Shown: positions 8,150 through 18,113, numbered from the stretch's first letter. The stretch is DNA of 33,992 nt from a bacterium (GCA_029573015.1 JAKQHK010000064.1:1-33992); one strand, 5' to 3'. Numbers and translations are program-made. Notes: generated by a model from the letters alone, not told the origin.

Positions 8150-8337
8150 GTGATTAAAGAATATGCATCAGCAATCTGAACAATCTGCCCCAATTGCCCA
8201 ACCAACTTATATCAACTTTCTCTCGCACGGTGCACCAACTACTCAAAACATCTCTTCGATAAGCTTTTTTTGTTCAGATATCCTGATAAACGAAGCGATT
8301 ATTTCGTTCCACCGTTTTTTGACTAAGCGCACCAGCC

Positions 8338-8437
8338 TTCGCTCTCCTTCGCCCCGTCATTCGACGGGGCTCAGTCGAGCTTTGGCGTGCCCTCCGAAGT
8401 TGAAAAACGTAGGAGGGCTGGCACGTTTTAGCTTGTC
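8338..8437. repeat. REP-like structured element, diverged copy
   Basis: CCTTCGCCCCGTCATTCGACGGGGCTCAG (GCCCCGTC/GACGGGGC hairpin) ...CCCTCCGAAG. Confidence 0.45.
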
Positions 8438-8531
8438 AATCACATAAGCAGGTTTCCAGCTTCTCATCTTCATGGCCGTTGTATAAATTGTCTTCATCAG
8501 CTGTATGATGAATCTACGGGCATATCATGCA

Positions 8532-8576
8532 TTGACATCGTACTTTGTTTTTTATAATATCAATTTATATTGATAT
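8532..8576 (+). promoter_or_regulatory. ars operon promoter with ArsR-type operator 1
   Basis: TTGACA (8532-8537), TATAAT/TAATAT at 8553-8560, palindrome ATATCAATTTATATTGATAT (8557-8576). Confidence 0.7.
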
Positions 8577-8590
8577 ATCAGTACAAAACA

Positions 8591-8905
8591 ATGAAAAAAT
8601 CCTGCTCCTGCATAACCGATACCAGAATGGCTGATTCACTTCTCTCTCTCGAGCCTCTGCTCAAAGCACTGGCTGATGCCAATCGTTTAAAAATCGTCTG
8701 CCTGCTTGCCAAGCAGGAGCATTGCGTGTGTGAACTGGTCGAGTCTCTCGATCTGGCACAGAATTTGATCTCGCACCATCTCGGGGTGTTGAAAAAAAAT
8801 GATCTTGTGGAGTGCCGTCGCGAGGGAACAAATATGTATTATGCTCTCAATGCTAAGACGGCCCAGCGTATGGAATCAGTTCTGAAACATGTGTTGAAAA
8901 AATAA
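8591..8905 (+). CDS. arsR: ArsR/SmtB-family transcriptional regulator
   Basis: LLKALADANRLKIVCLLAKQEHCVCELVESLDLAQNLISHHLGVLKKNDLVECRREGTNMYYAL; CVC metal-site region. The listed ORF start at 8570 lies in the operator; ATG at 8591 preferred. Confidence 0.93.
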   Translation: MKKSCSCITDTRMADSLLSLEPLLKALADANRLKIVCLLAKQEHCVCELVESLDLAQNLISHHLGVLKKNDLVECRREGTNMYYALNAKTAQRMESVLKHVLKK

Positions 8906-8921
8906 TTTTTTTATCTATTAT

Positions 8922-8937
8922 ATCAATATCTATTGAT
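8922..8937. promoter_or_regulatory. ArsR-type operator 2
   Basis: ATCAATATCTATTGAT, same ATCAA-N6-TTGAT architecture as operator 1. Confidence 0.6.
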
Positions 8938-8946
8938 GGAGGCAGT

Positions 8947-9186
8947 ATGAAAATTGAGGTTATCGGTTCGGGCTGCCCGACCTGCAAAAAGATGTACGAG
9001 GCGACGATCAAGGTAGTTGCCGATCTTGGGTTAGAGGCTGAGGTGGCGTATTCAACCGACATCACCAAGATCATCGAAATGGGTGTGATGCAGTCGCCGG
9101 TCCTGGCTGTGGATGGTGAAGCGTTGATCGTTGGGGCAGCTGACCAGGCCAGGATAAAACAGATCCTTGAGAAAGTGGGGAAGTAA
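8947..9186 (+). CDS. Small redox-active-disulfide thioredoxin-family protein
   Basis: MKIEVIGSGCPTCKKMYEATIKVVADLGLEAEVAYSTDITKIIEMGVMQSPVLAVDGE. Confidence 0.92.
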   Translation: MKIEVIGSGCPTCKKMYEATIKVVADLGLEAEVAYSTDITKIIEMGVMQSPVLAVDGEALIVGAADQARIKQILEKVGK

Positions 9187-10167
9187 ATGGATATCTTTCG
9201 GCCTCTGCAAATTTTTGCTGATATAGTCACCTACGATCTGTTGCATATCGTCAAAGACAGTTACCTTGGGAATACCGTCAATTTCTTCATCTACGATGTG
9301 ATCAAGATCGGTATCCTGCTCATCGTCATTAACTACATCATGGCAATCACCCGCTACTATTTCCCCATGGAAAAGGTGCGCGACATCCTCACGAAACGTC
9401 GATGGTTCGGCTTGGACTACCTGTTCGCTGCTCTGCTTGGGGTCATCACCCCTTTTTGTTCATGTTCATCGATCCCGCTTTTTATTGGGTTCGTTGGAGC
9501 CGGTATCCCACTGGGGGTTACGTTTGCCTTTCTCATCAGTTCACCTCTAGTCAACGAAGCCTCGCTCTATTTGTTCCCTGCTTTGTTCGGCATGAAAGCA
9601 ACTATAATCTATAACGTTGTGGGCTTGGTCGTGAGTATTCTCGGCGGCATGCTTATCCAGCGTCTACATATGGACAAATACGTCAAACAGGAATTACTCA
9701 GGTTCAAGTCCCGCCGCGAAGTCGAGGCAGAGAATAAAGGAAAAGCGCTCCCACTTTCCACCCTACTCAAGTACTTCTGGACAGATGGGATGCGGATAAC
9801 CCGCAGTGTATTTCCCTATGTGGTGCTCGGGGTAAGTATGGGTGCGCTCATTCACGGCTTTGTCCCTGCCAGCTTCGCCGAGCAATACCTGTCTGCCAAA
9901 GCCTGGTGGACGATCCCGCTTGCCGTCCTGCTCGGTGCTCCCCTCTATGCCAACTCCGTCAGCGTGATCCCGGTCATGGAAGCGCTTGTCGGTAAGGGCG
10001 TACCTATCGGCACCGCGCTCGCCTTCATGACCGCGATTGTCACGATCTCAATCCCAGAAAGCATGATCCTAAAAAAAGTGATGCGTTGGCAGCTCCTGGT
10101 AATGTTTTTTGCCATCACTATCGTTGGCATCATCATCATGGGATACCTGCTCAACTGGATCTTATAA
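9187..10167 (+). CDS. PF03773-type (UPF0718/ArsP-like) permease
   Basis: ITPFCSCSSIPLFIGFVGAGIPLGVTFAFLISSPLVNEAS and PLYANSVSVIPVMEALVGKGVPIGTALAFMTA. Confidence 0.9.
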   Translation: MDIFRPLQIFADIVTYDLLHIVKDSYLGNTVNFFIYDVIKIGILLIVINYIMAITRYYFPMEKVRDILTKRRWFGLDYLFAALLGVITPFCSCSSIPLFIGFVGAGIPLGVTFAFLISSPLVNEASLYLFPALFGMKATIIYNVVGLVVSILGGMLIQRLHMDKYVKQELLRFKSRREVEAENKGKALPLSTLLKYFWTDGMRITRSVFPYVVLGVSMGALIHGFVPASFAEQYLSAKAWWTIPLAVLLGAPLYANSVSVIPVMEALVGKGVPIGTALAFMTAIVTISIPESMILKKVMRWQLLVMFFAITIVGIIIMGYLLNWIL

Positions 10168-10184
10168 TCAATCAGGGGTGTCTT

Positions 10185-10658
10185 TTGAAAATCAAAAAAA
10201 GTACGTTTACTTTTCAAATAATCGTCATATCGGTTTTGACACTAAGCATAATTACTCTAGTGATCTGGGTTTCAACCAACCCTGTAAAGCCTGACACTTC
10301 CAGTTCTCTTGGCAGAGGCATAAAGGCCGATAGTATCGAGATTGTACATTTTCATGCAACTCAGCAGTGCTGGTCATGCCGTACTGTCGGCGAGTATGCG
10401 CTCAAGACTATTACTGAGCAGTTCGCCTCAGCGTATGCTTCCGGTCAGATTAAATACCTGGAGATAAATATCGATCTGCCTGAAAATAGAGACATAGTGA
10501 CCAGATATCAGGCACGTGGCTCCTCTCTCTATGTCAATGCGATTGTTGATGGTGTTGATCACATAGAGGAGGATGTCCGAGTCTGGAGACTCGTGGGCAG
10601 CGAAGATCAATATCTCGTGTATTTTGGCGACAGATTAAAACAATTACTAGGAGAATAG
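10185..10658 (+). CDS. ArsF-like nitrophenyl-arsenical nitroreductase subunit / thioredoxin-fold protein
   Basis: TTG start after AGGGGTG; N-terminal TM then VEIVHFHATQQCWSCRTVGEYALKTI; sits near the ArsG-like gene. Confidence 0.7.
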   Translation: MKIKKSTFTFQIIVISVLTLSIITLVIWVSTNPVKPDTSSSLGRGIKADSIEIVHFHATQQCWSCRTVGEYALKTITEQFASAYASGQIKYLEINIDLPENRDIVTRYQARGSSLYVNAIVDGVDHIEEDVRVWRLVGSEDQYLVYFGDRLKQLLGE

Positions 10659-10664
10659 AATCCT

Positions 10665-10967
10665 ATGTCAACTAAAACTTGGAATGGCGTCCCTCTCGAT
10701 CAGATAAACTGGTTTCCCACTATCGACAAAAGCAAATGTACTAAGTGTTTCGAATGTATGAATTTTTGTGCTCATGGTGTGTATACCAAAAATGAACAAA
10801 ACGAACCGGTCGTATCCGAACAATACAACTGTGTAGTCGGATGCACCGGATGTCAGAAAATATGTCCTGTCGGTGCAATTTCGTTCCCCCCCAGAGAATA
10901 TCTTAATAGTTTTAGCAATCAGAATAAAGCACGTCTCTCAGGATGCTCGTGCGGTGGCAAATGCTGA
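10665..10967 (+). CDS. 4Fe-4S ferredoxin-type protein
   Basis: KSKCTKCFECMNFCAHGVY and CVVGCTGCQKICPVGAISFP; C-terminal GCSCGGKC. Confidence 0.88.
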   Translation: MSTKTWNGVPLDQINWFPTIDKSKCTKCFECMNFCAHGVYTKNEQNEPVVSEQYNCVVGCTGCQKICPVGAISFPPREYLNSFSNQNKARLSGCSCGGKC

Positions 10968-10980
10968 AAGGACATGCAAG

Positions 10981-11694
10981 ATGAATGATTTCTTGAACAC
11001 TCTTATCGACCAGAGCGGGATTCCTCTCGTGGGGGCTCTAGCATTGGGGATTATGACATCACTGAGCCCTTGTCCGCTGGCTACAAACATAACAGCCGTG
11101 GCGTATATTTCCAAAGAAGTACACTCACCTCGTGCTGTTCTACTGAATAGTTTAGCATATACTTTTGGGCGTGCGGTTAGCTATTTGGCATTATCAATGT
11201 TGATTGTCTTTGGAATCTCAACTTTACGCATTTCCAGTCTATTCCAGGGGTGGGGAGACAAAGTGCTCGGTCCGTTTCTCATCATCATTGGTCTGGTCAT
11301 GCTGGATATTATAAAGATTAATGGGGGTAAAGACCGTGCCGTTCTTAATAATATTAAACTCTGGTTAGCCAAACGCAGCTATCTGGGCTCGTTGGCACTC
11401 GGGATGATATTTGCGCTAGCGTTCTGCCCTTATAGCGGTGTCTTGTTCTTTGGCGCCCTGATACCGCTTGTACTCCGATCAACAGAATCGGTACTGCTGG
11501 CACCAGCATTTGCTTTGGGGACAGCTATTCCAGTCATTCTTTTTGCTCTTGTTATCTCTATGAGCTATCGCAGGTTGAATCGAGCGTTTATGCTGGCATC
11601 CAGGGTAGAGAGGTTCATCAGGAGTGTAGCCGCAGTACTGTTTGTCTTGAGCGGCATCTATTATTCACAATTTTTGATTCGCTCTATTATCTAA
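10981..11694 (+). CDS. ArsG-like / CcdA-DsbD-type membrane permease
   Basis: GIMTSLSPCPLATNITAVAYIS and LALGMIFALAFCPYSGVLFFGALIPL; resembles aromatic-arsenical efflux permease ArsG. Confidence 0.82.
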   Translation: MNDFLNTLIDQSGIPLVGALALGIMTSLSPCPLATNITAVAYISKEVHSPRAVLLNSLAYTFGRAVSYLALSMLIVFGISTLRISSLFQGWGDKVLGPFLIIIGLVMLDIIKINGGKDRAVLNNIKLWLAKRSYLGSLALGMIFALAFCPYSGVLFFGALIPLVLRSTESVLLAPAFALGTAIPVILFALVISMSYRRLNRAFMLASRVERFIRSVAAVLFVLSGIYYSQFLIRSII

Positions 11695-11742
11695 CCATGG
11701 TCTATTTAATTCAATCTATAATTTCTTAAAAGTATGTAGTAT

Positions 11743-12801
11743 ATGGCATCAAAACCCGCATCGGATACACTAACCCAGCCGCAGCTCAGCCTCGTAAGCA
11801 AATTGCTACCGCTCTGGATCATACTGTCTATGGCAGCAGGCTTGCTGATCGGCAAATTCATGCCAGCAGTCGGTAAAGCACTAGAGCCTGGCATCCCCCT
11901 CGGCCTCTTCGTGATGATTTTTCCAGCTATGACTAAACTTGAACTTGGCGAAATAAAGAATGCCCTGCGCGACTGGAAATCAGCTGCAATTGTCATTTTT
12001 TTCAATTATGCCATAAATCCTTTTCTGCTCTATTTCATCGGTTCAATTTTTTTATCCGATCATCCCGAGCTCCGCACAGGATTAGTATTGCTGGGAGTTG
12101 CCCCCTGTATTGCGATGGTACTCGTCTGGACCGACCTGGCTAAAGGCAATGGTCCTTTAGGTATTGTTCTTATGGCTTGGAATTCATTGATCCAGATCGT
12201 AACCACGCCATTTTTTATTTGGCTCATCCTGGGTGCACACGTGTCGATTGATATCCGTTTGGTCGCACAGAGCGTCTTTTTGTACCTTGGCTTGCCTTTA
12301 CTCACAGGCTTTTTTGTCCGTCGCTGGGCATTGAAGAAAAAGGGGGTAGAGTGGTTTGAGAAAAACGCTGTGCCCGTTCTCGATGATGTACAACTCATGG
12401 CGCTCATGCTCACCCTCATTGTGATGTTCGCGCTTAAGGGAGATGTGATTCTTCAGAATCCTGAATTAATATGGTTGATGGCTGTTCCCCTCACACTGTT
12501 TTTCTTCTTGCTTTTCTTCGGTGTCCTTATGGTCAGTCGTAGGATCGGCTTCTGTTATGCTGACGCTGCGACGACATCATTTCATTGCACCGGACGCAAC
12601 TTCGAGCTGGCGATTGCTATCGCGCTTACTGCCTTTGCCTCGCAGCCCATGATTGCAGTTTCGACCGTAATCGGTCCGCTCATCGAAGTGCCGCTTATGC
12701 TTACTATTGTTTACCTGGCTAAAAAGTGTGAGTGGAAGTTGTTCGGCACGAATACAGCGGGCGCATATTCTCAGCAAGCCCGCACTGCTCGTGATATATA
12801 G
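11743..12801 (+). CDS. acr3: ACR3-family arsenite efflux transporter
   Basis: GVAPCIAMVLVWTDLAKGNGPLGIVLMAWNSLIQI and TTSFHCTGRNFELAIAIA. Confidence 0.92.
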   Translation: MASKPASDTLTQPQLSLVSKLLPLWIILSMAAGLLIGKFMPAVGKALEPGIPLGLFVMIFPAMTKLELGEIKNALRDWKSAAIVIFFNYAINPFLLYFIGSIFLSDHPELRTGLVLLGVAPCIAMVLVWTDLAKGNGPLGIVLMAWNSLIQIVTTPFFIWLILGAHVSIDIRLVAQSVFLYLGLPLLTGFFVRRWALKKKGVEWFEKNAVPVLDDVQLMALMLTLIVMFALKGDVILQNPELIWLMAVPLTLFFFLLFFGVLMVSRRIGFCYADAATTSFHCTGRNFELAIAIALTAFASQPMIAVSTVIGPLIEVPLMLTIVYLAKKCEWKLFGTNTAGAYSQQARTARDI

Positions 12802-12835
12802 TCTTGTTCTATCAATCTATAAAAGAATAGCGCTT

Positions 12836-13315
12836 ATGTCCGATAAAACATGTTCTTGCGGTAGTGGTTGTTGTGGTTCAATATATCCATCTACTGCTGC
12901 GTCGTCGAAGCGAACTCTCGTCATCGAGTGGCAGCGTTTGGTCGAAAACGATAAAACCTGTCCGCGTTGTGGCAATACTGAGCAAGAGTTGGATGCGGCA
13001 CGAGCCATCCTGGAAAAAGTCTTCGCACCTCTTGGTATTGCAGTAGACGTGCATAAAAAGACACTATCACTAGATGAATTCAATAAAACACCTTCTTCTT
13101 CCAATCAAATCACCATCAATGGCAAATTACTGGAATCCTGGATCGATGCTGCCTCCGGTGCGAGTGCTTGTTGCGATGTCTGTGGCGATACGGAGTGCCG
13201 GACAGTCGAAATCAACGATCAGGTTTTCGAAACTATACCAACTAAACTGATTATTATTGCCTGCTTGCGAGCATACCTTGATCGCGAACTGACTCTGATG
13301 AAGAATCCCAGATAA
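12836..13315 (+). CDS. DUF2703 domain protein
   Basis: LVIEWQRLVENDKTCPRCGNTEQELDAARAIL...; Cys-rich N-terminus CSCGSGCCG. Confidence 0.8.
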   Translation: MSDKTCSCGSGCCGSIYPSTAASSKRTLVIEWQRLVENDKTCPRCGNTEQELDAARAILEKVFAPLGIAVDVHKKTLSLDEFNKTPSSSNQITINGKLLESWIDAASGASACCDVCGDTECRTVEINDQVFETIPTKLIIIACLRAYLDRELTLMKNPR

Positions 13316-13362
13316 ACCTGTCTATCTTGTCATCCTTCTATTTTTTATGAGAAAGGCTTTCT

Positions 13363-13776
13363 ATGCCTCCCAAAACAATTGACATTCTGAACAATTACAA
13401 GACGTATGCCGTTGTCGGTGCCACAACCAATCAGGAAAAATATGGGTATAAAGTATTCAGAGCCCTCATTGATGCAGGGTATACAGTCTATCCTCTCAAT
13501 CCCAATTATCCTGAGATCGATGGCATACAATGCTATGCTGACATAGCAGCACTACCCGTTTCACCTGATGTGGTGGTATCGGTTGTTCCTCCCCATGTGA
13601 CCCTGAGTGCAATTGACGCTGGGCACGCTCGAGGCGTTCAGGTGTTTTGGATGCAGCCCGGTGCCTGGTCGGAGGAAACCGTGCAGAAATGTATTGATCT
13701 TGGGATAGAAGAAGTACATGAGAATTGTATTATCTCAGCGGTGAACCTGATCAACAACAAAGCAGCTTCTTGCTAA
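13363..13776 (+). CDS. CoA-binding (YccU-like) protein
   Basis: YAVVGATTNQEKYGYKVFRALIDAGYTVYPLNPNYPEIDGIQCY; VFWMQPGAWSEE; HENCI. Confidence 0.9.
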   Translation: MPPKTIDILNNYKTYAVVGATTNQEKYGYKVFRALIDAGYTVYPLNPNYPEIDGIQCYADIAALPVSPDVVVSVVPPHVTLSAIDAGHARGVQVFWMQPGAWSEETVQKCIDLGIEEVHENCIISAVNLINNKAASC

Positions 13777-14006
13777 CTGCACGATTGCATAGCTGTTATT
13801 CTTCGCGCTTATCATCCAGATAAAACACGGGCAGCACTGGCTCTAGAAAGATACAATACAAGCTTTGTTTAAGATGCAATCCCATCCTGCATTTTTTCAT
13901 CGAACGAAACATGTGTCGTGGGATACAACCCATTGTTTTTATGCATAGAATTTGATATCATTCTGATGCTAAGCAATCAAATAAAATAAAAAAGAGAGTA
14001 GCAATC

Positions 14007-14033
14007 ATGTCTCTCAGGGTCAGAGACATTTTT
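14007..14033 (+). terminator. Rho-independent terminator
   Basis: ATGTCTCT-CAGGGTC-AGAGACAT followed by T run. Confidence 0.65.
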
Positions 14034-14156
14034 CATAGTGTTTTTCAGCAACTCAATACAGTACTATTGAACTCAAATTTGATTAAGCTGTACCACCGGG
14101 TATAGCTTTTTTTATTGTGAAAAGCAGAAATCTACACACAAATAAGGAGGCTGCAG

Positions 14157-15749
14157 ATGCAAGCAGGATTGTTTATCTCACGGGATAACGGACGGATCAG
14201 CGAAACCATTGATACTGGCTGGCTTGCAGCCCAGTATGCGCATCTCGCTGTGGTGCATGAATGTGACGATTTTTTTTCTGAGGCTGATTATGCGGACATA
14301 CTGAAAATAGTCAGTGACCGGCAACTGGACAGCGTTATTTTTGCTGGCAATTCCCCGAAGCATTTTGAGCGGGTTGAATTCGGTTCACGTATGATTGAAA
14401 AATTGATTGACGCTGGCTTGAATGAGAATGCCATCGCCTATGCGAATATTCGTGAGCAGGTAGCATATCCGCACCGCGGGACACGTGAAGCCGCAACTCA
14501 GAAAGCTAAACTCCTCATCGATGTAGCGCTAGCCCGTCTGGAAAACAGCCATCAGGTAAAAAATATTTCTGTTTCACCCCACCGTTCCGTTGCGCTGATC
14601 GGCGTTACTGCCGGTTCAGTCGTGGCTGCGAACCAGCTCATCCAGAAAGGGTATGATGTCTATATCATTGACAAGAAGAATACGCTGAGTCATGAGCTGG
14701 AAAACGATGCGGTGCGTCCGTTCTGGGCGGCTATCCGGTCTGCAAAAAAAATGCATTACTACCCGGGGACTGATGTCAGGGATGTAGCCGGCTGGTGCGG
14801 AGATTATTCCATCACGCTGCTGCATCCGGACGGGAGTGAGGAGTTATGCACCTGTGGCGGTATACTATTGAGTGTCAACGGTCACCATGAATGGATTAAA
14901 GATTTACGTCCCATCCTCCAGCTTGATGTGGATGATACCGGCTTGCTGAAGAGCAGGGAAAAAGCATTGATCAGCGGGCAGACCAAAGATGAAGGTGTCT
15001 GGTTCATCCCGTATGTGGAGGGAGCCGGATTTGATCATGAGATGAGCAGCGCGAGCATGGCAGTTCTATCACTGACGACCATCCTTGATCAGAATGCCAT
15101 TGAGCATCCGGTACATGTTTCAGAAGTTGACCCAGCGGTGTGCGGAGGATGTGGGACATGCGTGAAAACCTGCGCTTTCGCAGCAGCCAGTCTGGATGTA
15201 GGCAAAAAACTGTCCTCGGTGGATCCCCGACGCTGCAAGGGATGCGGGAACTGCGTGGTTTCCTGCCCTACGGGAGCGCGCGACCTGATCAATTATCCTG
15301 AGAAATATATTTTTAAAGCGATCGACATATTGAGCCAAGGAATCCCCGGCGATACAAATCCCCGGATCCTTGCCATCCTGTGCAATGGGTGTGGTTATCC
15401 GGCATCTGATGCCACTGGTGAGCTGGCTGTTGATGAGGAGCAGTATCGCTATCCAACCAATATCCTACCTTTGCGAGTTGAATGCGGTGGCAATGTCGAT
15501 ACCCAGTATATCCTCATGGCATTGCAGCGGGGATTCGATGGCGTTGCCGTGACCATCTGCCGGGACGGTCATTGCCATCATATCGTCGGCAATGTCGATA
15601 TGGAACGTCGTTTGAGCTTGTTCCGCGAGGTTCTGCGTTCCCGTGCTATCCAGCCGGAACGCATGCGGATCATTAAGGTGTCTCCGCATGAGGGAGAAAT
15701 TTTTAGCCAGGAAATCAATACATTCGTTCAGGATATCAAGTCGCTTTAG
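14157..15749 (+). CDS. HdrA-like protein fused to an MvhD-like domain
   Basis: HdrA-like N-terminus (YANIREQVAYPH..EAATQKAKLLIDVA), two 4Fe-4S motifs CGGCGTCVKTCAF and CKGCGNCVVSCPTGA, C-terminal LCNGCGYPASD...VECGGNVDTQYILMALQRGFDGVAVTICRDGHCHHIVGN (MvhD). Confidence 0.87.
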   Translation: MQAGLFISRDNGRISETIDTGWLAAQYAHLAVVHECDDFFSEADYADILKIVSDRQLDSVIFAGNSPKHFERVEFGSRMIEKLIDAGLNENAIAYANIREQVAYPHRGTREAATQKAKLLIDVALARLENSHQVKNISVSPHRSVALIGVTAGSVVAANQLIQKGYDVYIIDKKNTLSHELENDAVRPFWAAIRSAKKMHYYPGTDVRDVAGWCGDYSITLLHPDGSEELCTCGGILLSVNGHHEWIKDLRPILQLDVDDTGLLKSREKALISGQTKDEGVWFIPYVEGAGFDHEMSSASMAVLSLTTILDQNAIEHPVHVSEVDPAVCGGCGTCVKTCAFAAASLDVGKKLSSVDPRRCKGCGNCVVSCPTGARDLINYPEKYIFKAIDILSQGIPGDTNPRILAILCNGCGYPASDATGELAVDEEQYRYPTNILPLRVECGGNVDTQYILMALQRGFDGVAVTICRDGHCHHIVGNVDMERRLSLFREVLRSRAIQPERMRIIKVSPHEGEIFSQEINTFVQDIKSL

Positions 15750-15777
15750 TTCCCACCTATCATACCAAGGAGTGATA

Positions 15778-16680
15778 ATGCCAGATAAAGTAACTGTCGC
15801 GACGACTTGGCTGCAAGGCTGCTCCGGCTGCCATATCGCCCTGTTTGACCTTGACGAGGAGCTGCTTGATGTGTTGGAGATTATCGATCTCAAAGCTGCG
15901 CCCGTCATGGATGTGAAGCAGCTGCCCGATGTTGATATCGGCCTCGTCGAAGGATGCGTTGCCAATGACGACAACGAAGAAGTTCTAAAACACATGCGGG
16001 AAAAATCAAAGAAGCTAGTGGCACTCGGTACGTGCGCCTGCTTCGGCGGAATATGCGGATTACGCAACCTGTACCACTTGCATGACGTGTTGGAGCGCGG
16101 GTATGTCACGACTGAAAGCACGGTTGATGGACATATTCCCCAGAGCGCTGATATACCCAAACTCAAGGAATACGTGCGGCCGATCGATCAGGTGGTAAAA
16201 GTTGACGGGTACATCCCAGGCTGTCCGCCATTGCCCGAGCTGATCAAGGAAGGTCTTCTCGCGCTTACGCGCGGCGAACTGCCCGAGATCAAGACTCGCA
16301 ATCTCTGCGAGGAATGCACCCGCAAGAAATCGAAAATGCTCACTGCGACGCGCGATTACCTGACAGCCGCGGTCTGCTCTCCCAATGAGCTTGAGGAAAT
16401 TGACCCCCATGTCTGCTTTCTCGAGCAGGGGGTTCTGTGCATGGGACCGGCTACCCGGGAAGGCTGCGATGCCCGTTGCCTTCATGGCAATATGCCCTGC
16501 CGGGGCTGCATGGGACCGACGCCGGATGCCCAGGAGCAGGGTGCCAAGATGATCAATGCACTCTCATCGATTCTGCCGGCAGGCGCGCTTATGTTCCAGG
16601 AAGATGTCGTCGGAGTCGGGTACCGGTATTCCATGCCGGTATCGATATTCCCGCATCTGTCAAATAAAAAGAAGGAGTGA
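15778..16680 (+). CDS. [NiFe] hydrogenase small subunit (MvhG-like)
   Basis: WLQGCSGCHIALFDLDEELLDVL; GTCACFGGICGLRN; GYIPGCPPLPE; C-terminal Cys motifs. Confidence 0.92.
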   Translation: MPDKVTVATTWLQGCSGCHIALFDLDEELLDVLEIIDLKAAPVMDVKQLPDVDIGLVEGCVANDDNEEVLKHMREKSKKLVALGTCACFGGICGLRNLYHLHDVLERGYVTTESTVDGHIPQSADIPKLKEYVRPIDQVVKVDGYIPGCPPLPELIKEGLLALTRGELPEIKTRNLCEECTRKKSKMLTATRDYLTAAVCSPNELEEIDPHVCFLEQGVLCMGPATREGCDARCLHGNMPCRGCMGPTPDAQEQGAKMINALSSILPAGALMFQEDVVGVGYRYSMPVSIFPHLSNKKKE

Positions 16681-16686
16681 TGAGCC

Positions 16687-18111
16687 ATGAGCAATACGAT
16701 AACCATTGCCCCGGTCACCAGGGTGGAAGGTCACGGGAAAGTTACGATCCATATGAATGATGCCGGCGAGGTGGAGGAGTCCCACTTCCATGTCGTGGAA
16801 TTCAGGGGCTTTGAAAAATTTTGTGAAGGCCGTCTGCTTTCCGAGATGCCGGTGATTACTACCCGCGCCTGCGGCATCTGTCCGGTCAGCCATCATCTCG
16901 CTGCTGCCAAAGCCTGTGATGACGCGCTTGGTGTAGAGATACCGCCTGCAGCCAAAAAGCTTCGGGAACTCATGCATATGGGTCAGATGATGCATTCGCA
17001 CGCACTGCATTTTTTCTTTTTAGCAGCACCGGATTTCATCCTCGGACCTGATGCTGATCCGGCGATGCGCAATGTCGTCGGCCTGGTCGGCGCTGATCCG
17101 GAACTGGCAAAAAAAGCCATTACCCTGCGTCGTATCGGACAGGAAATCGTCACCCGGGTGGGCGGGAGAAAAATCCATCCGGTTACGGCGATTCCCGGAG
17201 GCATGAGCAAGCCGCTTACGCATGAGGAACGCTATGAGTCCTTGCAGGAAATCGACGAAGCGATATCGTTAGCCCAGCTCGGCCTGGAGGTCGGCAAGAG
17301 TTTGTTTGAGAAGTATGCTGATCTGATACCGAATTTTGCAGTGATCAAAACGAATTATATGGGACTCGTGAAGAAGGATAATCTGGAATTGTATGATGGC
17401 ACATTACGTCTGATCGATGCCGAAGGCAATGAGCTGGAACAGTTTGATCCAAAGGATTATCTCAAACATATCGGTGAGCATGTTGAGGACTGGTCATACT
17501 TGAAATTTCCTTTTTATAAAAAGCTCGGCTGGCCGAATGGCGTGTATCGCGTTGCTCCCTTAGCACGGTTGAACGTTGCCAAAAGCATCAGCACTCCGCT
17601 CGCCAATCAGGAGCTGAAGGTCTTCAAAAAGCTTGGTAATGGCGGGCCGGTGCATGAGACGCTCTATTTCCACTATGCGCGTTTGATTGAACTGCTCTAT
17701 GCGGCCGAGCGTGCCAAGGAGCTTCTCGAGGACGATGAGATCGTAAGCAAGCATGTCCGGGTGAAAACCGAACGCAAAGAGGGTGAGGGTATTGGGGTCA
17801 TAGAGGCACCTCGCGGGACGCTCATTCACCATTATCAAGTAGATGCCATGGGTAAAGTCGTTAAAGCTAATTTAATCGTGGCGACGATTCATAACAATCC
17901 CGCCATGGATCGGAGTGTTAATGAGGTAGCCAAAAAGTTCGTAAAAGGAAATCAGATCAGCGAGGGAGCGTTGAACATGGTGGAAATGGCTGTCCGCTGC
18001 TATGATCCGTGTTTGTCCTGCGCCACGCATGCTGTCGGGCAGATGCCTTTGTCCCTCGAGCTGTACGATGCAGGGGGAACGCTTGTAGATGTTATCGAGA
18101 AAAGGAGTTAA
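16687..18111 (+). CDS. [NiFe] hydrogenase large subunit (group 3c/MvhA-like)
   Basis: L1 motif [11 protein letters not shown] and L2 motif DPCLSCATH. Confidence 0.95.
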   Translation: MSNTITIAPVTRVEGHGKVTIHMNDAGEVEESHFHVVEFRGFEKFCEGRLLSEMPVITTRACGICPVSHHLAAAKACDDALGVEIPPAAKKLRELMHMGQMMHSHALHFFFLAAPDFILGPDADPAMRNVVGLVGADPELAKKAITLRRIGQEIVTRVGGRKIHPVTAIPGGMSKPLTHEERYESLQEIDEAISLAQLGLEVGKSLFEKYADLIPNFAVIKTNYMGLVKKDNLELYDGTLRLIDAEGNELEQFDPKDYLKHIGEHVEDWSYLKFPFYKKLGWPNGVYRVAPLARLNVAKSISTPLANQELKVFKKLGNGGPVHETLYFHYARLIELLYAAERAKELLEDDEIVSKHVRVKTERKEGEGIGVIEAPRGTLIHHYQVDAMGKVVKANLIVATIHNNPAMDRSVNEVAKKFVKGNQISEGALNMVEMAVRCYDPCLSCATHAVGQMPLSLELYDAGGTLVDVIEKRS

Positions 18112-18113
18112 GC

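Noticed and set aside
8163-8447. 94-aa plus-strand ORF
   Set aside because: Overlaps the REP-like repeat; composition not protein-like.
1962-8560. Second att copy of the tRNA 3' end marking the far boundary of the element
   Set aside because: Looked for GGTTCGATTCCTGCTGGGGGCACCA by eye and found none; the right boundary is undefined.
15465-16166. 233-aa minus-strand ORF
   Set aside because: Antisense to the HdrA-MvhD and hydrogenase small-subunit genes, which have clear motifs.
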